Below are positions 36,391 through 43,364 of a stretch of DNA of 64,000 nt, piece after piece. Location of the stretch: assembly GCF_008087665.1 (NCBI RefSeq), contig NZ_CP042912.1:4464001-4528000 (forward strand). The letters run 5' to 3'. Position 1 is the stretch's first letter. Every line of letters starts with the position of its first letter. The notes under the pieces were generated by a model, which was given only the letters and a program-made list of their open reading frames with translations, was not told where the DNA came from and made no database searches. The DNA comes from Mariniblastus fucicola. GTDB lineage: Bacteria > Planctomycetota > Planctomycetia > Pirellulales > Pirellulaceae. Made by a program: the position numbers and the translations under genes.

Positions 36391-37286
36391 GAAGAAAGAC
36401 CTTTCAGGTGAGCAAAGCTTTGCGTCATACTTTCGATCGGATTCGGCGACTGATCCTGCTCGACGTGACACTGCAGCGCACCGACTTCTTCGGCGACCTT
36501 CATGATCTCAGCCATGTCGATCGAGCCGTCACCGCATTCTTCGAACGCATCATGAGGCACGGTGCCTTCGTCAAAGTTGATTTCTGCGCCTTCTTTCAGG
36601 TCCTTCAAGTGCACCTGAGTGATTCGGCCGTCCAGCTTTTTCAGTGTTTCGATCGGATCCCAGCCGCCGATTTTGGCCCAGAACACATCCAGTTCGAACT
36701 TACATTTGTCGTTATCGAATTCGTTCATCAAAATATCGAAACCAGTCGTCTCGCCGTCGATTGGCTTGAATTCAAAAGAATGATTGTGGTAACACAGCTT
36801 GACATCAGCATCGTTGCACATCTCGCCAAACGCATTGGCTTTGGCCGCAGTCTTCTTGACAAGGTCTACCGTTTCGCGATGGCCTTTGCCGATATAGCCG
36901 AACACGAGGTGCTCAAGTCCCCATTCTTTCGCGGTTGCCACAATCGTTTTCAGTTCCGGATGTTCGCCGTCGTTGCCAAGTACGCTGTTCCAGTCAACGA
37001 ACGATGAAGTCACCTTCATGCCAAGCTCGCGGGCTTCCTTGACGATGCTCTCCGAACCGACGACTCGACCAAGCTCAACCTGTTTGTAGCCCGCATCGGC
37101 GATCGCCTTGAGCGTTGCTGACTGATCTTCGGCAAGTTGGTTGCGAACTGTCCAAAGTTGGAGCCCCATTGTGTCGAGGTACTTGGAATTCTTCGCTTTT
37201 TCCTGCATTGCACGGAGTGATTTCGAGAGAGTAAGTGAGAGCGTGGCGGCCGCGGCAGTGCCCGCGATGAAGGTTCTTCGTTTCAT
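36387..37286 (-). CDS. Tat-exported sugar isomerase/epimerase-like TIM-barrel protein
   Basis: 299 residues. It starts MKRRTFIAGTAAAATLSLTL, a twin-arginine leader, so the folded protein is probably exported with its metal. The barrel of the xylose isomerase-like family follows: MGLQLWTVRNQL, VELGRVVG, LEHLVFGYIGKGHRETVD, LCYHNHSFEFKP (metal-binding His), FELDVFWAKIGGWDP (Glu and Asp) and ITQVHLKDLKEG. Such secreted members are abundant in planctomycetes and are believed to process sugars or 3-keto-sugars, often annotated as sugar phosphate isomerase/epimerase, though a phosphate substrate is unlikely outside the cytoplasm. Coupled to the SGNH hydrolase by a four-base overlap. Confidence 0.9.
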   Translation of the reverse strand: MKRRTFIAGTAAAATLSLTLSKSLRAMQEKAKNSKYLDTMGLQLWTVRNQLAEDQSATLKAIADAGYKQVELGRVVGSESIVKEARELGMKVTSSFVDWNSVLGNDGEHPELKTIVATAKEWGLEHLVFGYIGKGHRETVDLVKKTAAKANAFGEMCNDADVKLCYHNHSFEFKPIDGETTGFDILMNEFDNDKCKFELDVFWAKIGGWDPIETLKKLDGRITQVHLKDLKEGAEINFDEGTVPHDAFEECGDGSIDMAEIMKVAEEVGALQCHVEQDQSPNPIESMTQSFAHLKGLSS

Positions 37287-37384
37287 GATTGATCGCTGAA
37301 TGGTTGAGCTTGTGGTTCAAAAATGGACTGGATTCATTATATCAGCTACTTCGCGAACTGCCGAACAATCGGAAAACCCAATCG

Positions 37385-37591
37385 CTACGGTTTCGGCTTC
37401 ACACCGGCTTTCCGCACAACCTCTTCAGGCGTCATCAATCGTCCGGTTGACGATTCAAAAATCCATTGCGAGGCCGTTGAATCCTGCACATTCGCCTCGA
37501 ACTTTCCCAGCAACCCGTCAAGATCCACCATGCAGCCGCTGGCGCCGCGAATGCGTTGAACCAGCTGAATCAATTCTTCTTCACTCATCAT
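37385..37591 (-). CDS. Small protein resembling colicin/bacteriocin immunity proteins
   Basis: 68 residues from ATG 37591 (the next codon is a second ATG). The helical core SEEELIQLVQRIRGAS, GKFEANVQDSTASQWIFESS and RLMTPEEVVRKAG follows the order of Im7/Im9-type immunity proteins: a SEEELxxLV helix, an acidic second helix, a SDLIY-like strand (here SQWIFESS), and a PEEIV helix. Such proteins exist singly in many bacteria without a toxin gene. No bacteriocin gene is seen nearby. The longer frame up to 37792 is mostly non-conserved. Function and even family are tentative. A convergent neighbour is absent; it is divergent from the trans-sulfuration gene. Confidence 0.55.
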   Translation of the reverse strand: MMSEEELIQLVQRIRGASGCMVDLDGLLGKFEANVQDSTASQWIFESSTGRLMTPEEVVRKAGVKPKP

Positions 37592-37784
37592 TTTCGTCCG
37601 ATTTTTGTGCTTGTCGAATCGCGGCAATCGGCTAATCTTTCCCCTAGGGATTTGATGCCGCTTGCAGCCTTTATCTGCTAAAGAGCACTTCGACGCCAGC
37701 CATGATTCGTGCAATCGGCTGCGTCGTTGATCTTGCCGAACGCTTTCGGTGTCGACTCCTGCAATCTTCATGGGAGTTATGGAA

Positions 37785-38990
37785 ATGTCCACAGTGTCAG
37801 AACAAAAGCCAACATCAGCAACTCAACGCGGAATTTCGACGACATCGGTCCACGCCGGGGAGGCTCGCCAGAAAGCACTCGATTCGATCACCGATCCGAT
37901 CGTGATGGCGTCGACATTTACTTTCGAGAACACGCAGTCCATCATCGACTACGTGGAACAAAAACAGGAACGCGGCGAGTACGGACGATATGGAGTTCCG
38001 GGCGAACGTGTCGTTGAGAAGAAGATGGCAGCTCTCGAAGGCGCCGAAGAAGGGATACTTTTCAGTACCGGCATGGCCGCGTTCGTTGGATTGCTGAATG
38101 CAAAACTTTCCAGCGGCGATGAGATCGTGTTTTTCGATGAGTGTTACCATCGGTCGCGAGACTACTGTCGTACTTACCTTTCTCGCTTTGGCGTCGTTAC
38201 CCGGGAAGTCAAAACGGGCGACTACGAAGCAATGGAAGCTGCCATAAATTCGAATACGAAATTGCTGGTCAGCGAATCCCCGACGAATCCGCACCTGAGC
38301 ATCGTTGATTTGGAACGCTTTGCCGCGATTGGAAAAACTCATGGCGTGGAAACGATTATCGACGCAACACTGGCGACGCCGTACAACCTTCAGCCAATTT
38401 CTTACGGTGTGGATTACGTGATGCACAGCGCAACGAAATATCTGGGCGGGCACAATGATCTGCTGGCCGGCGTGGTGTTGGGCTCGAAAGAGCAGCTTGC
38501 CGACGTGCGGAAACTGCGCGGCATCATGGGATCGATCAACTCGCCGCACAACTGTTTCCTGCTGGAACGCGGATTGAAAACGTTTGAGCTTCGCATGCAG
38601 CGCCACAACGCGAACGGGATGGCCGTTGCCCGTTTTCTCGAAGACCATCCACGCGTTGAACGTGTTTTCTATCCGGGACTTGAATCGCACCCGTATTTTG
38701 AGACGGCTCGATCCCAGATGCGAGGCTATGGCGGATTGGTTACTTTCGAAGTCAAAGACGCTGACTGGAAAGAGACTTCGAAGATTGTCGATGCCGCACA
38801 ACTGTGCCGAATCGCGCCAAGCCTCGGCGGCGTCGAGTCATTGATCGAACAGCCGCTTGTAATGAGCTATTGGGAGCGTACTCCGGAGCAACGTAAAGAG
38901 TTTGGCATCACCGACAACATGATCCGTCTTGCAATCGGCATCGAAAATGCTGAAGACGTCATCGCCGATCTGACCCAGTGCCTGTCGTAG
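37785..38990 (+). CDS. Trans-sulfuration enzyme (cystathionine gamma-synthase-like), PLP-dependent
   Basis: 401 residues from ATG 37785, which has GGGAG nine bases upstream; in-frame starts further up (37749, 37770, 37779) lack this. The family markers are STTSVHAGEARQKALD, SESPTNPHLSIVDL, VMHSATKYLGGHNDLL with Schiff-base Lys218 and GIENAEDVIADL. The Cys/Met metabolism PLP family includes MetB, MetC, cystathionine gamma-lyase, O-acetylhomoserine sulfhydrylase and methionine gamma-lyase; motifs do not separate them safely. A methionine or cysteine interconversion role in the cytoplasm is certain; the exact reaction is not. It is a single gene, divergent from the small immunity-like gene. No SAM riboswitch pattern was seen upstream. 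Confidence 0.87.
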   Translation: MSTVSEQKPTSATQRGISTTSVHAGEARQKALDSITDPIVMASTFTFENTQSIIDYVEQKQERGEYGRYGVPGERVVEKKMAALEGAEEGILFSTGMAAFVGLLNAKLSSGDEIVFFDECYHRSRDYCRTYLSRFGVVTREVKTGDYEAMEAAINSNTKLLVSESPTNPHLSIVDLERFAAIGKTHGVETIIDATLATPYNLQPISYGVDYVMHSATKYLGGHNDLLAGVVLGSKEQLADVRKLRGIMGSINSPHNCFLLERGLKTFELRMQRHNANGMAVARFLEDHPRVERVFYPGLESHPYFETARSQMRGYGGLVTFEVKDADWKETSKIVDAAQLCRIAPSLGGVESLIEQPLVMSYWERTPEQRKEFGITDNMIRLAIGIENAEDVIADLTQCLS

Positions 38991-39037
38991 TAACGCTCGA
39001 CTCGTTTGTCCTGGATCAGACTGGATGAAACGAATCG

Positions 39038-39895
39038 TCATTTTCTCTTGACCGAAAAATCGTATTTCAATTCAACATCGCCAAGGTCGAATAGTCTATC
39101 CGCAATCGGCTGGTTGATTGACTTCCACTCCAGTGTGACCTTGGTCGATTTGTCAGATTGCATGAAGGTCGCGTCCTGCGGCAACCAAACTCCGTTGAAT
39201 TGATCGACGCTTACTTTTTGTTGAAAAATTGGCTCTGCACCATACGCCATCTCCAATGGCCAGATTCCTTTTTCCCAGTCAACGATGACGAAAAAATCTT
39301 CGCCTCTCGTTTCAGTCTTCCCTGAGAACCGAACTTTTCCGTCGCCGAGATCGGTCTCTACGAAGCCTTTGTTCCAAACCGAATATTTTTGCACAATGTT
39401 CGGCAACGATTCACCAGTGGTTAGTTCTCCCGGAAACATCAGGCCCAGCGCAAGAGGATCAAAGTGCTTCGGCTTTGGCACGTTTCGATCAGGCTTGGTC
39501 ACGAAGCCACGACCAACGCTCCCATCAACGTCGTTGTAGTAGATTTTGCTCAACGGAGTCTCAACATAGACGTACCATCGCGAGAACTCTTCTTCCCCCG
39601 TTGCCTTAACTTGAAAGTGATCTCTCCTTGCGATCAATCGTCGCTTTGATTCCTGGTCAAGGGCCAGTTCAAGCGTAAACCCGACGGGGATCCTTTTGCG
39701 AACATGAACGCTACCATCAGACAATTTGACTTTCTCTGGCTCTCCCTCAATTTCTCCAGTAATCAAGGCGTGATACGAAACAACCTTTGCGCGTTCGGAA
39801 ACAATATCCTTGACGATAGTTTCAAACCCCTGGCCAAGCGTCACGGCTGGCCACGAAATCGATAACAGCAAGGCGAAATGGATACCTAATTTCAT
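39038..39895 (-). CDS. Secreted hypothetical protein
   Basis: 285 residues of no family I can name. A signal peptide (LGIHFALLLSISWPAVTLGQ, 3-22) is followed by a beta-rich domain with alternating strands: VVSYHALITGEIEGEP, FTLELALDQESKRR, FSGKTETRGEDFFVIVDW, KVTLEWKSINQPIADR. This arrangement, with a final basic FDLGDVELKYDFSVKRK, is like outer-membrane lipoprotein carrier-type (LolA-like) beta folds often found in planctomycete secreted proteins with a DUF label, but I cannot assign one. One cysteine or none is seen. It is convergent with the trans-sulfuration gene and separated by 300 bp from the Fae gene. Confidence 0.65.
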   Translation of the reverse strand: MKLGIHFALLLSISWPAVTLGQGFETIVKDIVSERAKVVSYHALITGEIEGEPEKVKLSDGSVHVRKRIPVGFTLELALDQESKRRLIARRDHFQVKATGEEEFSRWYVYVETPLSKIYYNDVDGSVGRGFVTKPDRNVPKPKHFDPLALGLMFPGELTTGESLPNIVQKYSVWNKGFVETDLGDGKVRFSGKTETRGEDFFVIVDWEKGIWPLEMAYGAEPIFQQKVSVDQFNGVWLPQDATFMQSDKSTKVTLEWKSINQPIADRLFDLGDVELKYDFSVKRK

Positions 39896-40194
39896 TCCAA
39901 CTACTTCCTCAAAAATCCAAAGACGATCTTTTCACGGAACTTCAACGACCCTCCAAGTCGCTGATCGTGAGACGGAAATGATAATGAACTTTGAACAAAA
40001 CGATTGCCAACAGATTCCCAGGAACAAGTTTGAAACCCGGTTTTTGAAACGCAACGCAAGCATCCTGCATCGGATTCACCTATTTACAGAGTCATAGCCG
40101 GCCGGATGCCGCCTACACTCAGTTTGGAAACGCCCTCCAGCAAGAGCTCATGGAGGCGCGTCGCAGGTCCAGAAACAGACGTACCGCGGTGTTG

Positions 40195-40743
40195 CTACAA
40201 TTCGCCGTCGAGTCCGCGTTGGTAGTACTTGTGAGTAATCTCTTCCTGATGCTCAAGCAACCAGTCGATCGACGGCTCGTTGTTCATCGCTTTGTGGATC
40301 GCCTGAGTCGTCGCTTTGCGGTGAATTTCGAACAGGGCTTTGTGGTCGAGATTCTTTTCTGTTGCTGCTCCCGGGTTCAACCAGACCGAACAGATGATGC
40401 CAAGATCGTTGGCTTTCTCTTTTGGAATGTCTCCGGCACGGACAGCATCGAGCACGCCGTTGGCGATCGCTGCCTGCACGGTGCCCATCAGAATATTCGT
40501 GTAAGCGCTACTTTTGACAGTCACTTTACTCACCATCAACGTGACCGGACGCACTTGAACGTCCGTATTGAGAATGGCAAAAACTTTTGAGTGACCCGCG
40601 GATTGGTCACCGGTCAACGTCGCGAGCGCCGTGCCTACCGGTCCATCGAGTTCGCCGATGACGACTTCGGGTTCGGCTGCCGTGAACGGAGGTCCGCCGG
40701 CCACGAGGGATTCACCAGTACGCATTACAATTCGGTCGCTCAT
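40195..40743 (-). CDS. Formaldehyde-activating enzyme (Fae) homologue
   Basis: 182 residues from ATG 40743, which has GGAG nine bases upstream; an in-frame TTG four codons earlier is rejected for this reason. Family text is clear: GHSKVFAILNTDVQVRP (about 50-66) and VTLMVSKVTVKSS. Fae joins formaldehyde to tetrahydromethanopterin in C1-metabolising bacteria, and planctomycetes carry this archaeal-type pathway. From memory, Methylobacterium Fae has VAHIDLIIG with an active-site His17; the aligned stretch here reads TAAEPEVVIG, placing Glu24 where His is expected. It may be a paralogue (like the described Fae2/Fae3 forms) with a different substrate. No other H4MPT gene lies nearby; downstream is non-coding. 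Confidence 0.82.
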   Translation of the reverse strand: MSDRIVMRTGESLVAGGPPFTAAEPEVVIGELDGPVGTALATLTGDQSAGHSKVFAILNTDVQVRPVTLMVSKVTVKSSAYTNILMGTVQAAIANGVLDAVRAGDIPKEKANDLGIICSVWLNPGAATEKNLDHKALFEIHRKATTQAIHKAMNNEPSIDWLLEHQEEITHKYYQRGLDGEL

Positions 40744-40859
40744 TTCTTCTCCCAACTGGAAAGTGTTCGTTTCGAAGGCGATAGCATATCGTGAATCCGT
40801 GATCTTACGAACCCGCCGCCCAGGAGGTTCTCAACTCGCCACGCACTGCGCTCAATGTT

Positions 40860-41144
40860 CTAGCGATCTGAGTGCCCCAGATCTTTTTGAGGATCGATCA
40901 CATCGCGAACGCGACGCTTCAATTCTTTGGCATCCGGAAATCCGCCGTCGACTTTGCGGTCCCAAACAACTTCACCAGCTGCAACGATCTGGTAGACGCC
41001 GGGATCAGAGGGCGACAACGCGACCTCGCCAATCTCATGTTCGAACGTTGACAACAATTCTTGCGCCATCCAAGCCGCGCGAAGCAGCCATTTACACTTC
41101 GTGCAATAAAGGATCAGTACTCTTGGTCGTTGGGACACAGCCAT
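40860..41144 (-). CDS. SelT/SelW/SelH (Rdx) family thioredoxin-like protein, Cys form
   Basis: 94 residues from ATG 41144; an in-frame upstream frame to 41231 lacks similarity. The redox site is LYCTKCKWLLRAAWMAQEL near the start (CxxC), then STFEHEIGEVALSPSDPG and the ending GGFPDAKELKRRVRDVI. These match the SelW/SelT/SelH (Rdx) family, where many animals and bacteria have CxxU; here the second position is cysteine. Probable role: a small thiol redox protein in the cytoplasm. It is 116 bp upstream of the Fae gene on the same strand. Its Cys form gives weak evidence about selenocysteine use in this genome. Confidence 0.85.
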   Translation of the reverse strand: MAVSQRPRVLILYCTKCKWLLRAAWMAQELLSTFEHEIGEVALSPSDPGVYQIVAAGEVVWDRKVDGGFPDAKELKRRVRDVIDPQKDLGHSDR

Positions 41145-41234
41145 TCCAGCGTTCGATGTCGAAATTAAGACGTATTCGAAGCGATGCAAAGCGAGCGTAC
41201 AACCAGTCTTCGCGGTCGGATGAAAGTCCAAGCT

Positions 41235-41513
41235 TCAGCCAACATCAACTTTGGGATCAAGAACAACCCCAAGGACCTTCTGCAAGAAGCCAAACTTTTG
41301 CAGTTCGACCAGCGGTGCACTACCAATACAAGCCTTCTTGCGAGTCATTGTTTGCCGGAAAAGCTTTAGTTGGTCGGCCATTTCATTTTCGGAATGGCGA
41401 GCAATCATCAGCAGCAACACGTGGTTTAACTTTTCCAGAACGAAGGCAGAGGATCGATTTCCACAGTCGCCAGACGCGGGATACATCTGAACCATGCACT
41501 TACTCAGTGACAT
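41235..41513 (-). CDS. Small hypothetical protein right after a terminator
   Basis: 92 residues starting at ATG 41513, with GGAG ten bases upstream, just past the T-run of the LysM gene's terminator. Sequence: MSLSKCMVQMYPASGDCGN, then FVLEKLNHVLLLMIARH, then DQLKLFRQTMTRKKAC and ELQKFGFLQKVLGVVLDP. Codon choice looks normal for the neighbourhood. No family recognised; two or three amphipathic helices are likely. It may be read through from the terminator or have its own promoter. Could be spurious. Confidence 0.4.
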   Translation of the reverse strand: MSLSKCMVQMYPASGDCGNRSSAFVLEKLNHVLLLMIARHSENEMADQLKLFRQTMTRKKACIGSAPLVELQKFGFLQKVLGVVLDPKVDVG

Positions 41514-41523
41514 TTCACACTCC

Positions 41524-41557
41524 AAAAAAAAGGCCGCTCGAAAAATTTCGAGCGGCC
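41524..41557 (-). terminator. Rho-independent terminator after the LysM gene
   Basis: Perfect inverted repeat GGCCGCTCGAAA (41532-41543) with TTTCGAGCGGCC (41546-41557), giving at least a 9-bp GC-rich stem; read leftward it is followed by a run of seven T (41524-41530). It ends the LysM gene (stop 41588) and lies directly before the small gene starting at 41513. Confidence 0.9.
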
Positions 41558-41587
41558 TTCTCCGATCAACACAATTGAGGAGAGTCG

Positions 41588-43000
41588 TCAATTGTTCAGG
41601 TTGGGTATCTCAATCTCAATACCGGCTGGCGAAGCCGTGATTCGATCGAGCACCTCTCTGTTCGCTTTGTAGATCTCTACGTAGTAGTCCGCTGAACCAT
41701 AGAACTGAATCGAAATACTCTGCAGGGTATCGCCCGGTTGAATGGTATATCTATTTGCGAACTGTGACTGAATGTTAGAACGGTGACTCCAATTCGAATC
41801 GACACCGACATTGACGGGTCGCAAACGATGTTGCGGCTGTCGCCGTGGCGGCAACGAATCCTGACGCTGCTGCGTTGGCGTGTAGTACGCCGTCTCAGTT
41901 TCTGGCGCCGGTGGAGCCATCTCTTCTGGCTCCGTGAGCACGCTTTGGAAACGATTGCCAGGATCTTCGATATCGAGAATGTCCCGATTCCGTCTGGCAG
42001 CCTGCTGAGTGACTTCGTGACGACGAGCTTTCGTCCAGCTATCCCGTGGAGGATTCGTTGCCCACGTTTCACGAGACGCTTCTTTGCTCTGGTCCTCCTT
42101 TAGCCAATCTGCACTCCGACGAGAAATCACGTCTTCGATCGTCTCTCGAGAGACGTTGTCCTGCTTGGGCGTCTGGCCGACACTTCGAAACTGGTCGATC
42201 GCTTTGTCGCGATTCACACGCCAACGCCCGGAATCTGGAACAACAGCAGAGAACTCACCGCGAATCGAATCTTCAATCCGGTCGACTTCGCTGGCGATGT
42301 CCCGCAACGGAGTCGCGACCATTGAGCCTGGTTGCTCGCCGAATGGCTGTACCTTTTCTGGCTGTGCGTTTTCTGGCTGTGCGTTTTCTGGCTGACGAAC
42401 CACCATCTTCGGTGCTTCAAAGACGTTCGAGAACGGAACTCGCTCCGATTCATGAACCACACCCTCCGGATCTCCGCCAGTTTCTTCACTTAACGCCAAT
42501 GGAGTGCTACGGAAGCGCGACGCCAGTTCGGAAAAATCGGGAACGACTGGCTTTCGTGTTGCCGCAGGAACGACAGATGGATTGCGACGCTGAGTCTTCA
42601 CTGGCTGAGTCGTTGATGACACGACCGGGACGCGTTCCGAAGGATCGATCGCCGGCATGCCGTGAGACGCAGGGACTTGCGAAACGACAGGTGACGGTTG
42701 CAAGCTGGCAAGCGTATTCAAGTTCTCAGCGTGTGTGTTTAGAGCGGGAGAATGCGAGACCGGTCGCTTGCCGAACGCGAGTATTGAATCGAGTGGATCC
42801 GCGGTCGCCGCCTGGCGTGGAATCTCTTGCTCGTTTTCTGCCGGGCGGTTGTGCAAGTAGCTTCCGAAAAAGAAAGCTGCTGCAAGGCAAGTAGCGCCCA
42901 TTAAAATTTGTTGAAAGGAACCCATTTGGTACTCCATGGATTGTTGCCCTGTTCCTGTCATAGGAGACAAAGCGTCCGAGTCGAAATCGAGCCAATCCAT
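41588..43000 (-). CDS. LysM-domain membrane-anchored protein
   Basis: 470 residues from the first ATG (43000); an ATG at 42925 with GGAG nine bases upstream is a good alternative start (445 residues). A hydrophobic segment at about 32-47 (ILMGATCLAAAFFFGSYL) anchors the protein, followed by a long disordered-looking region rich in Pro, Arg, Gln, Ser and Thr, and ending with one LysM domain (RYTIQPGDTLQSISIQFYGS, about 416-435 onward, to IEIEIPNLNN). LysM binds peptidoglycan or chitin-like glycans, so it probably ties the inner membrane to the cell wall. A three-unit 15-bp tandem repeat (PENAQ) lies near residue 205. Its own terminator follows. Confidence 0.83.
   Translation of the reverse strand: MDWLDFDSDALSPMTGTGQQSMEYQMGSFQQILMGATCLAAAFFFGSYLHNRPAENEQEIPRQAATADPLDSILAFGKRPVSHSPALNTHAENLNTLASLQPSPVVSQVPASHGMPAIDPSERVPVVSSTTQPVKTQRRNPSVVPAATRKPVVPDFSELASRFRSTPLALSEETGGDPEGVVHESERVPFSNVFEAPKMVVRQPENAQPENAQPEKVQPFGEQPGSMVATPLRDIASEVDRIEDSIRGEFSAVVPDSGRWRVNRDKAIDQFRSVGQTPKQDNVSRETIEDVISRRSADWLKEDQSKEASRETWATNPPRDSWTKARRHEVTQQAARRNRDILDIEDPGNRFQSVLTEPEEMAPPAPETETAYYTPTQQRQDSLPPRRQPQHRLRPVNVGVDSNWSHRSNIQSQFANRYTIQPGDTLQSISIQFYGSADYYVEIYKANREVLDRITASPAGIEIEIPNLNN
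42354..42398. repeat. Three 15-bp tandem repeats in the LysM gene
   Basis: TTTTCTGGCTGTGCG occurs twice perfectly (42354-42368, 42369-42383) and a third time partly (42384-42398). They encode PENAQ repeats in the disordered region. A length-variable site by slippage is likely. Confidence 0.75.
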
Positions 43001-43364
43001 GGCCGGCGAGTTATCCTGTGGCTTTCACCGTCGAAGTATTGCACGGCGTGCACCGGTGGTACGCGGATCCTCGCAAGATGGATCGTAAGCAAACAAAAAA
43101 ATCTCCGGTTTTTCCCGTGAGCGAAACTTCAACGGCAAAATGTTGCAAAACCTGTCGTTGTCAAATTTCCCTGACCCTCAAAGTTCAACATTTACCGCGT
43201 CTTTTTCGATTCGCAACTTGATCAACGACATGAAGTTTCGGTTCAGGAACGATGGGTTTTTGCGAAATCCGGGCCTTGGTAGACTTCGACGGAATGCCAT
43301 ACATCGTTCCGTTCCGATCAAGAAATGACATCCGCCAATCATCGCGTCAGTAGCAAAGCAGAAG
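43001..43364. other. Non-coding stretch between divergent LysM and TIM-barrel-like genes
   Basis: 364 bp. Both genes begin here in opposite directions, so it should hold two promoters. Short open frames (for example leftward 43390-43178, 70 codons) show no family likeness. There is no recognised RNA. Confidence 0.4.
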
